From an uncultured Acidobacteriota bacterium (lineage in GTDB: Bacteria; Acidobacteriota; Terriglobia; Bryobacterales; Bryobacteraceae), in NCBI GenBank assembly GCA_902826605.1, contig CADEFM010000002.1, positions 124,001 through 188,000 of the forward strand: a DNA stretch of 64,000 bases, given 5' to 3'. The position numbers were made by a program, and so were the translations under genes. Under the pieces are notes generated by a model, which did no database searches, was not told where the DNA came from, and saw only the letters and a program-made list of their open reading frames with translations. The first letter of the stretch is position 1, and each line of letters opens with the position of its first letter. Below are positions 17,746 to 26,196 of this stretch, one piece after another.

Positions 17746-19953
17746 ATGCGAAAGCCGAAGCCCGCCGCAGTTTGTGCCGCCGTCTTTTGTGCTGTCTCGT
17801 GTGTCGCACCTGTTGCTCCCTCACTGTTTGGCCAGCGCAAGCCGGTTACGCTGGACGCTCTGCATGAATTTCGCAGCAGGATTCGAGAGATTCCCGGAGA
17901 GCCCGTCTGGGCGCCCGGTGGCAAGACGTTTGCCTATCGCCAGGGCAAACGGCTCATGTTGTACGACGTTCCCGAGAAGCGCGGCCACGAAATCACAGGT
18001 CTTCAAGCCATGGACGAGGCGGCGCTGACGCCGCCATCTCCCGAACGCAACGATTGGGAGAATAGGCGCGTCGATGAGGCGACGCTGCAGTGGGACGCGA
18101 CTGGCAGGGAACTGCTGTATCTTTCGTCGGGCGATTTGTTTCTGATCGACGTCCGGGACGGGCGGTGGCGCCAACTGACCAGGACTCGCGCGGCCGAACA
18201 CGATCCTAAATTCTCCCCAGATGGCAAACGTGTGGGTTTCTATCGGGACTGGGATTTGTATACGCTGGACCCCTCCACGGGCACGGAAACGCGCCTGACC
18301 AAGGGGGGATCGGAGATTATGCGCAATGGTGCGACAGATTGGGTGTATCCAGAAGAACTGGAATTGGGGACGGCCTATTGGTGGTCTCCGGATTCCCGTG
18401 CGATCGCCTACTTGCAATTCGACGTAAGCCGCGAACCGCTCTATCCTCACAGCGATCTGCGCGGCACGCGTGCGATTGCCGAGCCGCAGCGCTATCCGCA
18501 AGCCGGAGAGAATAACGCATCCGTCCGCTTCGGCGTGGTGGGAGTGCAGGGAGGCGACACGAAGTGGTTCGACGTAGGTGACACTGTAAACCGCTTTCTA
18601 TTGGCCCGCGCGGGTTGGACGACGGATTCCAAGCGCGTCTTCGTCGTGCGCACCAATCGGATTCAGAATGAGCTTGAATTTCTGACGTTTGAAACGTCGT
18701 CGGGCAAGGCATCCGCTGTTTATAAGGAATCTGACACGTACTGGGTAAACGTGGAAGGTCATCCTTTGTTTTTGAAGAACGGACGCCAGTTCGTCTGGAC
18801 CAGTGAGCGCGACGGGTACCGCCACCTGTACCTCTATTCATTGGACGGCAGCGCTCCGAAACAGCTTACCAAAGGGGAATGGCAAGTGACTGCCATTTCC
18901 GGGATGGACGAGGCGCGTATTTACTACGTGTCGACGGCGGTGAGTCCACTGGAGCGGCAACTGTATTCGGTGGGGATCGATGGCGGCGCGCCACAGCGAG
19001 TCACGGTTGGCGCGGGGTCGCACCGCGTTTCCATGGCACCGGGATGTGCCTACTTCCTTGATGTCTACTCTTCGCTCCAATCGCCTCCTGCGGCCACGCT
19101 GCGTTCCATTGATGGCGCTGAAATCGTGGTGCATCGGGAAGCCGACCGTCGAGTCTTCGATGAGTTTGAGATCCTTCCGGCCGAAATCGTAGAGTTTAGA
19201 AATGCTGGTGTCACGCTTTACGCAAGCATGATCAAGCCTGCGGGCTTCGACCCATCGAAGAAATATCCGGTGATCGTCAACGTCTACGGAGGACCGCACG
19301 TCCAGGCAGTCCGCAATGTCTGGCCCGGGCTGACGGTGGATCAAGTATTTGCGCACAGTGGCTATGTCGTATGGCAGTTGGATAACCGCGGCACGGCGGG
19401 GCGCGGGCACGCATTTGAAAGCGCGGTTTACCGCAACCTGGGCGTGGTTGAATTGGAGGATCAGCGTGCGGGCATTCGGCGCCTGTTCTCGATGGGTTTC
19501 GTCGATGCGGCGCGGATCGGCGTCACTGGCTGGAGTTACGGCGGGTTCATGACGCTCAATATGCTCTTGAACGCCCCCGATGTCTTACGTGCCGGTTTCG
19601 CCGGGGCGCCGGTGACCAGCTGGATGAACTACGACACCATTTATACGGAACGGTATATGGGTTTACCGAAAGACAATGGGGCCGCCTATGGCAGCACCGC
19701 GCTTCCGGCCAAAGCCGGAAATCTGAAGGGCGCTCTGATGCTGGTCCACAATATTGAAGACGACAATGTGCTGTTCCAGAACAGCCTGCAGATGATCAAT
19801 GCACTGCAGTCGGCGGGTAAACAGTTCGAAATGATGTTGTACCCGCAAAAGAGCCACGGTGTTTCCGGTTTCGCGAGCCGTCAGATGGATTTCGCGATGT
19901 TCAATTTTTTCGCGAGGCATTTGAAGCCGGACGTCTCTCGCGCGGTAGAATAG
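17746..19953 (+). CDS. secreted S9B dipeptidyl-peptidase IV-like serine peptidase
   Basis: 735 residues with signal peptide (MRKPKPAAVCAAVFCAVSCVAPVAPS). The N-terminal beta-propeller spans about 40-500. The alpha/beta-hydrolase domain follows, with the nucleophile in GWSYGGFM (Ser597), an Asp in EDDNV (about 672-673) and the catalytic His in KSHGV (His704). The DPP-IV propeller signature DWVYPEELELGTAYWWSPDS is present, with the Glu-Glu pair that anchors the substrate N-terminus. It should remove N-terminal dipeptides, usually after Pro or Ala, in the periplasm. The ATG at 17746 gives a good signal peptide; upstream codons overlap the divergent gene. Confidence 0.9.
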   Translation: MRKPKPAAVCAAVFCAVSCVAPVAPSLFGQRKPVTLDALHEFRSRIREIPGEPVWAPGGKTFAYRQGKRLMLYDVPEKRGHEITGLQAMDEAALTPPSPERNDWENRRVDEATLQWDATGRELLYLSSGDLFLIDVRDGRWRQLTRTRAAEHDPKFSPDGKRVGFYRDWDLYTLDPSTGTETRLTKGGSEIMRNGATDWVYPEELELGTAYWWSPDSRAIAYLQFDVSREPLYPHSDLRGTRAIAEPQRYPQAGENNASVRFGVVGVQGGDTKWFDVGDTVNRFLLARAGWTTDSKRVFVVRTNRIQNELEFLTFETSSGKASAVYKESDTYWVNVEGHPLFLKNGRQFVWTSERDGYRHLYLYSLDGSAPKQLTKGEWQVTAISGMDEARIYYVSTAVSPLERQLYSVGIDGGAPQRVTVGAGSHRVSMAPGCAYFLDVYSSLQSPPAATLRSIDGAEIVVHREADRRVFDEFEILPAEIVEFRNAGVTLYASMIKPAGFDPSKKYPVIVNVYGGPHVQAVRNVWPGLTVDQVFAHSGYVVWQLDNRGTAGRGHAFESAVYRNLGVVELEDQRAGIRRLFSMGFVDAARIGVTGWSYGGFMTLNMLLNAPDVLRAGFAGAPVTSWMNYDTIYTERYMGLPKDNGAAYGSTALPAKAGNLKGALMLVHNIEDDNVLFQNSLQMINALQSAGKQFEMMLYPQKSHGVSGFASRQMDFAMFNFFARHLKPDVSRAVE

Positions 19954-19965
19954 GACACTCTCTTC

Positions 19966-20985
19966 ATGACTCCTAAAATCATCGCGATAGCCCTCTTGCT
20001 GGCGGGTTCGCCTGCCTGCAATCGCGCCGTGCCCGCAAACGTGGCTGCCACCGTGAATGGGCGTCCGGTGACCTACGCCGATGTGGATAAGCAGTATGAA
20101 GCGCAGTTCGGCGGAGCGGGCCAATCCGCCAGCGGCGATCAGGTGCAAATTCAAAAACTGGAAGTGTTGCGCACGCTGGTGGACAACGAGATCATGCTGC
20201 AGCGCGCCGAGAAGCTGGGCCTGATGGCCGTCGATTCCGACGTCGAAGCCAAGTTCAACGAACTGAAGGCGCCCTACACGCAGGAAGAATTTCAAAAGCA
20301 GATCGCCGCGCGCAAGTTGTCGGTCGACGATTTGCGCGCACAGATCCGCCGTGATCTGAGCGTGCAAAAACTCTTCAACAAAGAAATCACGTCGCAAATC
20401 GAAATTACCGACAAGGACATTACGGATTTCTATAACGCCAATAAAGCCAGCTTTAATCTGGCCGAACGTCAAATCCATATGGCGCAGATTCTGGTGACGC
20501 CCGTGCCCGATCCCAACGTGCGCAATCTGAAAAACGACAAAGCCCGTGACGAAGAGCAGGCGCGCCGCAAAATACAGAGCATTGCGGCCCGTCTTCGGCA
20601 AGGCGAGGACTTCGCCATGCTTGCTCAGAATTATTCAGAAGACCCCAATTCCGCGCCAAACGGCGGCGACCTGGGTTTTATTCCTGAATCGGCGCTGGAA
20701 AAAGCCAACGTGGAATTGCGGAAAGCCATTACGTCGCTGCGCCCCGGTGAAACCACTCCTGTGCTGCACACCACCGAGGGATACCGGATTTTGAAGTTCA
20801 TTACGCGCGAACCCGCTGGGCAACGCGATCTCTCCGATCCCAAGGTTCAGCAGACTATCCGTGAAACTCTCATCAACCGCAAAGACCAATTGCTGAAAGC
20901 GGCGTACTATGAGATGGCACGGAATGACGCTAAGGTCGTGAATTTCCTGGTAAACGGCATTGTGGCCGACCGTCAGAAGAAGTAG
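19966..20985 (+). CDS. periplasmic peptidyl-prolyl isomerase, SurA/PrsA-like lipoprotein
   Basis: 339 residues, 12 bp after the S9 peptidase. The N-terminus MTPKIIAIALLLAGSPACN is a signal sequence with a lipobox-like Cys at 19. The SurA_N-type chaperone domain (about 27-160) starts VAATVNGRPVTYADVDKQYE. The parvulin domain (about 172-285) shows IHMAQILVTP, RLRQGEDFAMLAQNYSEDPNS, GGDLGFIPE and VLHTTEGYRILKF. It assists folding of exported and outer-membrane proteins, fitting the many secreted proteins nearby. Confidence 0.87.
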   Translation: MTPKIIAIALLLAGSPACNRAVPANVAATVNGRPVTYADVDKQYEAQFGGAGQSASGDQVQIQKLEVLRTLVDNEIMLQRAEKLGLMAVDSDVEAKFNELKAPYTQEEFQKQIAARKLSVDDLRAQIRRDLSVQKLFNKEITSQIEITDKDITDFYNANKASFNLAERQIHMAQILVTPVPDPNVRNLKNDKARDEEQARRKIQSIAARLRQGEDFAMLAQNYSEDPNSAPNGGDLGFIPESALEKANVELRKAITSLRPGETTPVLHTTEGYRILKFITREPAGQRDLSDPKVQQTIRETLINRKDQLLKAAYYEMARNDAKVVNFLVNGIVADRQKK

Positions 20986-21108
20986 TACCCGAGCGCCGCC
21001 CTGATCCCGCGAACGGAACATCTGCCGTGACCGCAGTACAGGGGGGGGTGACCGGCATCCGTCAAGTTCACTTTTCGCGTCGCCGCCAAAAATGCTAGTG
21101 TGTGAACG

Positions 21109-22365
21109 ATGCAAGCCGCCCCGGACGATCCATTCATACTCAGACAGCCCCACACGCTTCAGGAACTCGGTCTTTCGTTCAGCCTGGTGTTGGAGTTGGT
21201 GCTCAAACATGCATACTTCGAAGGCACAGCCACACTGTCCCGTCTTGCGGAACGTTCTAAGCTAAGTCCAAACATCATCCATGCCGTGTACCGCCATCTG
21301 CACAAAGAGCAACTGTGCGATACGCGGGCAATGATCGATAACGATTATGAAATATCATTGAACAGCCGGGGCCGTGCCGCGGTGGAAGTAGCAATTCGCA
21401 AGAGTCAATACGCCGGTCCAGCGCCGGTTCGTTTGACTGACTATCGGAAAACGGTCTCGCGTCAGGCACTCAAATTGGACTTGACCGCGTCCCGTCTGCG
21501 CCGCCATCTGAACGATCTGGTGATCTCCGATGAGATTACAAAGGAGCTAGGCACCGCACTGGTAACGGGGGGTGCGATTCTCTTGTACGGCTCGACGGGC
21601 AATGGCAAGACCAGCATAGCGGAGCGGCTCCCCAGGCTCTTTACGGATCGCATTCGTATTCCCTATGCAGTGGAAGTCGCGGGCGAGATCGTCACGGTGT
21701 ACGATCCCTTGCTGCACCGTTCCGGCGATGGTGAAGACGCCGTTGAAGAGGAAGCCGAAGACCCGCGCTGGATGTCGTGTCACAGGCCCATGGTGAAAGT
21801 GGGCGGGGAAATGCGTGTGGAAATGCTAGATACGCAGCTTGATGAAGTCACACGGGTATGCAACGCGCCGCTTCAGATGAAAGCCAACAATGGAATTCTA
21901 TTGATCGACGACTTCGGCCGTCAAGGAATCACTCCACGCCAACTGTTGAACCGGTGGATTGTCCCACTCGACCGCCGCGTGGACATTCTGTCGTTGTGGT
22001 CCGGCGTTAGTTTTGAAATTCCTTTTGAAGTGCTGGTGGTGTTCGCGACCAATCTGCCACTAAGCGACCTGGCTGAAGATGCTTTTATGCGCCGGCTCAG
22101 GAACAAGATCAAGATAGAGGGGGTCAGCGAAGAATTGTTCAGGGTGATTGTTCGCCGTGTGTGCGAACAGACAAACATGACGTGCCCGCCGGGAATGGAC
22201 GACTACATGTTGCGCGAGTGTCTGAAACGCTCCGGTCTCCTGAGGGCGTGTTTTCCCAGGGACCTGCTGGAAATCCTTCGCGGAACGGCTGCGTTTGAGC
22301 AGCGAACGCCGTACTTCGGCCAAGCGGATCTGGATCAGGCGATGAAGGTGTACTTCGCGCACTAG
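21109..22365 (+). CDS. AAA+ ATPase with N-terminal winged-helix-like domain
   Basis: 418 residues. Residues about 18-110 look like a helix-turn-helix unit (ATLSRLAERSKLSPNIIHAVYRHLHKEQLC). The ATPase core has Walker A GSTGNGKTS at about 161-169, Walker B GILLIDDFG at about 262-270, a sensor-1-like VVFATN and an Arg-finger region FMRRLRNKIKI. The long insert between Walker A and B (about residues 180-255) is unusual for simple AAA+ proteins. No partner gene is adjacent; the TPR gene converges 8 bp downstream. The function cannot be named. A regulatory or pilus-assembly-type ATPase is a guess. Confidence 0.7.
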   Translation: MQAAPDDPFILRQPHTLQELGLSFSLVLELVLKHAYFEGTATLSRLAERSKLSPNIIHAVYRHLHKEQLCDTRAMIDNDYEISLNSRGRAAVEVAIRKSQYAGPAPVRLTDYRKTVSRQALKLDLTASRLRRHLNDLVISDEITKELGTALVTGGAILLYGSTGNGKTSIAERLPRLFTDRIRIPYAVEVAGEIVTVYDPLLHRSGDGEDAVEEEAEDPRWMSCHRPMVKVGGEMRVEMLDTQLDEVTRVCNAPLQMKANNGILLIDDFGRQGITPRQLLNRWIVPLDRRVDILSLWSGVSFEIPFEVLVVFATNLPLSDLAEDAFMRRLRNKIKIEGVSEELFRVIVRRVCEQTNMTCPPGMDDYMLRECLKRSGLLRACFPRDLLEILRGTAAFEQRTPYFGQADLDQAMKVYFAH

Positions 22366-22372
22366 GCGGGCG

Positions 22373-23059
22373 TCATTGAACCGGAGTCTTTTCCAATTGC
22401 TGGTTGGCCCACACGCGTGCGGGATTCAGCGTTACTGATTTTTGAAAGGCCTGTCGCGCCTCCGCGTTGCGGCCGGCTTTTCTCAACGCTACGCCGAGCC
22501 ACAGATACGCATCGGCGGATTTGGTATCCAATGCAATGGCCTTCTTAAAATCTTGAATCGCCAGATCCACTCCGCCGCCCAGCGCTGCCGGCAGGTAGTA
22601 ATTACCGACGCCCCGGCTTATGTAATTTACAGCAGCCTGAGGGTCGAGCTTAACAGCCCTTTCGACCTCTTCCAGCGCACAGCGCCCGAATTTTAACGCT
22701 CCGAGCCCTCCCACGGCTGCAGCCGCCTGCCCGCACAACGTCCCACTAATCCGGTGAAATTCGGCTTTGTCCATACCAAGCTCCACTGCCCGTTCGGCTA
22801 CCCGCATTCCAGCCTCCGATGCCGAACGCGCTTGGTTCTTGTCGCGCAGTTCCTGGGCCACCTCCGCTAGAGTGGATTGTGCCACGGCGGCTCGATATTG
22901 CGCGTCCGCATTGCCCGTTTGCTTCACGGCTTCCGCTGTCAGTGCGGCCGCGATCTGTTGCAGCGCGTTACGGTCCTGAGAGTCGCGGGCCTTGTGGATG
23001 GCGGAGGGAGACGAATCCAGTGCGAGCCACAATGCGATCACGAACCCAGCGGTACTCAT
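22373..23059 (-). CDS. exported TPR-repeat protein
   Basis: 228 residues. The ATG at 23059 (MSTAGFVIALWLALDSSPSA) gives a short signal-like N-terminus; a longer frame begins 15 codons upstream but overlaps pheA. Helical repeats run from about residue 25. A clear TPR pair sits at the C-terminus (AIQDFKKAIALDTKSADAYLWLGVALRKAGRNAEARQAFQKSVTLNPA, about 165-213). It probably scaffolds protein contacts in the periplasm. It starts 16 bp after pheA and is likely co-transcribed with ubiX and pheA. Confidence 0.7.
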   Translation of the reverse strand: MSTAGFVIALWLALDSSPSAIHKARDSQDRNALQQIAAALTAEAVKQTGNADAQYRAAVAQSTLAEVAQELRDKNQARSASEAGMRVAERAVELGMDKAEFHRISGTLCGQAAAAVGGLGALKFGRCALEEVERAVKLDPQAAVNYISRGVGNYYLPAALGGGVDLAIQDFKKAIALDTKSADAYLWLGVALRKAGRNAEARQAFQKSVTLNPARVWANQQLEKTPVQ

Positions 23060-23075
23060 ACTTCTGATTCTATCG

Positions 23076-23954
23076 CTAAGCCGCTCTGTAGCTCCCCAGC
23101 ACACGCAGGAAATCAGCGAGCTCGCTCAAATGAGCCAGGGCATTGCGCACGTTCTTATCATCGCGGTGACCGATCAGGTCCAGATAGAACAGGTATTCCC
23201 ATGGTTTTCCGCGCAACGGACGCGATTCGATTTTAATCAAATTAAGATCGCGCAGCGCCAGGGCGCTCAATGCACGAAACAGCGCTCCGGGAACATTTTT
23301 CGTGGTGAAGACCAGCGATGTCTTCCATGGATTGCTGGCGCCGCCAGGAATGGACCGGGGCTTGGCCCCTGCCGGCTCCAATAGAAAGAAACGCGTGAAA
23401 TTCTGGCGGTCGTCTTCGATGCCGCGCTTTAGAATATTCGCTCCGTATGTTTGTGCCGCCAACTCGGATGCGATGGCAGCGGCTCCGCGAGGTTTTTGCT
23501 CCATCACCATCTTTACACTGCCTGCCGTGTCATAGAAAGGGATCCGTTCTATTTGTTGGTGTTTGGCGAAAAAGTCCAGACATTGACTGAGCGCAACCGG
23601 GTGCGAGTAGACCGTGCGAATGGAACGAAATGTCACGCCAAGCGGGGCGATCAGGTTGTGGATGACGCGCACGCTTGTCTCCGCAGTGATCTCAAACGGA
23701 TATTTCAGCAGCAGGTCGAAGTTCTCGTGCACGGAACCCGCTAAAGTATTCTCCAGGGGCAGCACGGCGACGTCGACACTGCCCGCCTTTAATGCAGCGA
23801 AAACCTCATCGAAGCGTTGATGGGCCACGGGCTGCGCGCGCATGCCCAAGAGCTGGCGGATGGCCTGCTGGCTGAACGCGCCCAATTCGCCTTGAAATCC
23901 GACGCGGAGTTGGCCGCTCTTAGGCACCGTTTTCCGAGCGGATTTTGTTATCAT
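23076..23954 (-). CDS. pheA: prephenate dehydratase
   Basis: Converts prephenate to phenylpyruvate in phenylalanine synthesis. 292 residues, no chorismate-mutase domain. The catalytic domain shows VGFQGELGAFSQQA, VDVAVLPLENTLAGSVHENFDLLL and NFTRFFLL, the TRF motif with the catalytic Thr. The C-terminal ACT domain has KTSLVFTTKNVPGALFRALSALALRDLNLIKIESRPLRGKPWEYLFYLDL, including the ESRP motif that binds phenylalanine for feedback control. The ATG at 23954 overlaps the ubiX stop as ATGA; a longer start at 23966 also exists. Confidence 0.93.
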   Translation of the reverse strand: MITKSARKTVPKSGQLRVGFQGELGAFSQQAIRQLLGMRAQPVAHQRFDEVFAALKAGSVDVAVLPLENTLAGSVHENFDLLLKYPFEITAETSVRVIHNLIAPLGVTFRSIRTVYSHPVALSQCLDFFAKHQQIERIPFYDTAGSVKMVMEQKPRGAAAIASELAAQTYGANILKRGIEDDRQNFTRFFLLEPAGAKPRSIPGGASNPWKTSLVFTTKNVPGALFRALSALALRDLNLIKIESRPLRGKPWEYLFYLDLIGHRDDKNVRNALAHLSELADFLRVLGSYRAA

Positions 23955-24511
23955 TTTCCGTCCCACCTTCGGGCGTCGGGGGCGGGAACTCCCGCTAGCG
24001 CCAAAGCACGGTCGACACTATGCTCCACCACATCCGCCACGCTTTGCGGATGGAAATAAAACGCAGGCATGGGCGGGGCGATCACCGCTCCCATTTCGGC
24101 CAATGAAGCCATGGTTCGAAGGTGACCCAGGTGCAGCGGGGATTCCCGTACCATCAACACCAGGCGCCGACGTTCCTTCAATGTAACATCGGCGGCTCGC
24201 ACAATTAGGTTAGAACTGATGCCATGCGCGATGGCCGACATCGTGTGGATGGAACATGGCGCCACGATCATCGCATCCATGCTGAAGGAGCCGCTGGCCA
24301 ACCGGCAACCGATGTCCTCCACCGGATAGGTGCATGTGGCCAGCGCTTTGAAGTCAGCTGCGGACTTACCCATCTCCAGATACGCAGTACGCTCGCCCGA
24401 GCGGGACACGATTAGGTGGCATTCCACTCCTTCCTGTTGCCGGAGTTTTTCGAGGACTCGCCAACCATAAATGGACCCGCTGGCCCCTGTAACCGCAATA
24501 ATAACTCTCAA
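23951..24511 (-). CDS. ubiX: flavin prenyltransferase
   Basis: Makes prenylated FMN, the cofactor of UbiD decarboxylases. With the TTG at 24511 the protein is 186 residues and begins RVIIAVTGASGSIYGWRVLE, the UbiX start. Other blocks are DAMIVAPCSIHTMSAIAHG, NLIVRAADVTLKERRRLVLMVRESPLHLGHLRTM and PPMPAFYFHPQSVADVVEHSVDR. Upstream TTG codons extend the frame into the operator at 24567-24586, so the shorter start is preferred. UbiX/UbiD pairs are thought to serve late menaquinone decarboxylation in futalosine users, which suits mqnA-mqnC here; that link is inference. Confidence 0.88.
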   Translation of the reverse strand: MRVIIAVTGASGSIYGWRVLEKLRQQEGVECHLIVSRSGERTAYLEMGKSAADFKALATCTYPVEDIGCRLASGSFSMDAMIVAPCSIHTMSAIAHGISSNLIVRAADVTLKERRRLVLMVRESPLHLGHLRTMASLAEMGAVIAPPMPAFYFHPQSVADVVEHSVDRALALAGVPAPDARRWDGK

Positions 24512-24566
24512 TGTGGGATGACTCTTTAGCGCTAAAGTGGTCCGGATTACGTAACGGACGTGTCTT

Positions 24567-24586
24567 CTGTTCTGCAATCAGAACAA
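24567..24586. promoter_or_regulatory. palindromic operator copy 3, upstream of the XRE/S24-like regulator
   Basis: CTGTTCTG-CAAT-CAGAACAA: 15 of 16 half-site bases equal the operators at 11551 and 11636, with the same 4-bp spacer length. It lies between divergent ubiX and the regulator gene, 42 bp upstream of a TATAAT box, so it could control either gene. Autoregulation by the adjacent regulator is the simplest reading. Confidence 0.65.
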
Positions 24587-24627
24587 GTCTGTCGAAAAAA
24601 TCCCATCCCTCCGATTTTTCCACAGGG

Positions 24628-24633
24628 TATAAT
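24628..24633 (+). promoter_or_regulatory. -10 box of the XRE/S24-like regulator gene
   Basis: A perfect TATAAT 18 bp before the start codon, followed by AGAGG as ribosome-binding site. No good -35 is seen at 17 bp upstream, which suggests activator help or a weak promoter. The short leader places the operator at about -60 to -80 relative to transcription start. Confidence 0.45.
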
Positions 24634-24651
24634 CGGAGCTATCAGAGGCAT

Positions 24652-25482
24652 ATGCCCTTTCCTTCCCAGCGGCCACCGGACGAGTCTTTCCAGACCTCCA
24701 TGATGAGGGATGGCGGTCAGAAACTCAAGCGCGCGAGAGAACGCTTGGGATTGCGTTTTCGCGACGTGGAAGAAGCGAGCGTGAAAATCGCGCGAACCAG
24801 GGGAAACGACGAGTATATAGTGGCCCTCAGCCGGCTCGCGGACATTGAAAATAAGGCGACGATACCGTCCATCTATCGCTTGTATTCATTGTGCGCGATC
24901 TATCGCCTGGATCCGCATGAAGTTCTTATCTGGTATGGGCTTACGTTCGAGACACTTCCTGCGGATGCGATGCTGGTGGCTCAGGAGCGCACGCATTTGG
25001 TTGGATTTCGGCCCGAAAGCGGCGACGCGCAAGTGCCCATCGCGCTTGACCCCGGGCTGGATTTGACCAGGACCGTCTATCTGAGCCGCTTGATCCAGCG
25101 GTGGGGTTCGTTACCTCTGATGTTGTTCAAGAATCTCGATTTGAAACAATATAGGTACGGTCTAATCGGGACCGAAGATCGTTCCATGTTTCCCATCGTT
25201 CCGCCCGGGGCGCTTGTGGTGATCGACGATTCGAAACGGCGCGTCATCAATTCCGGCTGGACAAACGAGTTTCAGCGGCCCATCTATTTTCTGGAACATC
25301 GCGATGGATACGCATGCGGTTGGTGCTCGTTGAAAGGCAACCGGCTGACGGTTCAACCCCATCCTGCGTCACACTGCAGTCCGGAGATTTATAATTATCC
25401 GGAGGACATTGAAATTGTTGGCCAGGTTACAGCGATTGCGTTGACTCTGGAGGACGCCCCAATAGCGCCGGATCGTTCCTGA
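24652..25482 (+). CDS. XRE-type HTH regulator with C-terminal S24/LexA-like domain
   Basis: 276 residues. Residues about 20-100 form a helix-turn-helix (GQKLKRARERLGLRFRDVEEAS... LSRLADIENKATIPSIYRLYSLCAIYRL). Residues about 165-262 fit the S24/LexA C-terminal fold: EDRSMFPIVPPGALVVID holds a Ser-Met pair (Ser178) where LexA has its nucleophile, and DIEIVGQVTAIAL closes the fold. In the strand that carries the catalytic Lys in LexA, the sequence is YACGWCSLKGNRL (Cys222, Cys225), so self-cleavage is unlikely. It may be a dimerising or ligand-sensing domain. An operator stands in front. The 3' end overlaps the convergent next gene by 56 bp. Confidence 0.72.
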   Translation: MPFPSQRPPDESFQTSMMRDGGQKLKRARERLGLRFRDVEEASVKIARTRGNDEYIVALSRLADIENKATIPSIYRLYSLCAIYRLDPHEVLIWYGLTFETLPADAMLVAQERTHLVGFRPESGDAQVPIALDPGLDLTRTVYLSRLIQRWGSLPLMLFKNLDLKQYRYGLIGTEDRSMFPIVPPGALVVIDDSKRRVINSGWTNEFQRPIYFLEHRDGYACGWCSLKGNRLTVQPHPASHCSPEIYNYPEDIEIVGQVTAIALTLEDAPIAPDRS

Positions 25483-25894
25483 AAATTTCAAGCAGGGTTC
25501 CCATGTCGCGTTCGAAATGTTCGCGCTGCGCAAGGAAAGACTGCTCTGGGATCAAGTTGCGTGGTTGTCCAGACCGCAACCAAAAAGCGGCAACGTTGCC
25601 GGGTCCTTCGTCAGTAGAGGCCAAGTAATCCCTAACGTCCCCTGCCTTCCCCTGAAGCGGTAATGCGAGCCATTCGACAAATACCTGCAAATGGCTTTCC
25701 TGCATGGCTCTTGCGCTTTCATCCCGACCGAATGCGGCGGCCAACCCGTGGTGGCGGTAAGCGCCTGAGTTTGAATCCCGCAGGGAGGACAAGTAGACCA
25801 GCCTGCCACACAACGTGGGAATTCGCGAAAGTGAATGCTTCCACAAATCCGTCAAAGCGTCGCGTTCCAATACGTTGGGTCTGACTCGGGGCAT
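25427..25894 (-). CDS. hypothetical acidobacterial-type protein
   Basis: 155 residues, ATG start. No recognised domain. It contains RLVYLSSLRDSNSGAYRHHGLAAAFG (about 31-56), a segment rich in aromatic and His residues, then helices with HLQVFVEWLALPLQGKAGDVRDYL and a C-terminal EIFRNDPALLGRPPES. No signal peptide or membrane segment. Convergent with the regulator gene, overlapping its last 56 bp, and divergent from the secreted peptide gene. Confidence 0.6.
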   Translation of the reverse strand: MPRVRPNVLERDALTDLWKHSLSRIPTLCGRLVYLSSLRDSNSGAYRHHGLAAAFGRDESARAMQESHLQVFVEWLALPLQGKAGDVRDYLASTDEGPGNVAAFWLRSGQPRNLIPEQSFLAQREHFERDMGTLLEIFRNDPALLGRPPESTQSL

Positions 25895-26053
25895 CGCTTG
25901 AAATCTATTTTACGCCACCACGCAGATGTAAGGAATCCGGCGATCCTGGTTCTGAAATCCGAAAAGCTCTCTCACACGGAAAATTCCGCATGCCATACAC
26001 CTTAAGCTACCTCCATCGCTCTAGTCCTATTACCGAATGCATGGAGGTTTCGA

Positions 26054-26179
26054 ATGTTCAAAAGAATCATGTTGTTGACCATGTTGCTCTTCTCGATGGG
26101 CACAGCTGTGATCGAGGCTGCCGTTCCGGGTCCCATCCCGCCGTGTCTGCCCTGCGATCCTAGCGGGGGCGGAAACTAG
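26054..26179 (+). CDS. secreted 41-residue microprotein with CxxC motif
   Basis: A short frame with a strong ribosome-binding site (GGAGG at 26043-26047). It encodes an evident signal peptide (MFKRIMLLTMLLFSMGTAVIEA) followed by only about 19 residues rich in Pro and Gly with a PCLPC motif and a GGGN end. The basic start, long hydrophobic core and small-residue cleavage site argue for real export. The mature peptide could be a signal, a metal- or disulfide-binding peptide, or a bacteriocin-like product; nothing proves any of these. A long hairpin follows 17 bp after the stop and a 7TM gene 125 bp after it. Confidence 0.6.
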   Translation: MFKRIMLLTMLLFSMGTAVIEAAVPGPIPPCLPCDPSGGGN

Positions 26180-26196
26180 TTTCACTTCAATCCGGG

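Noticed and set aside
25947-25964. GTTCTG-AAAT-CCGAAA upstream of the microprotein as an operator copy
   Set aside because: Only one half-site fits; the second matches 3 of 6 bases.
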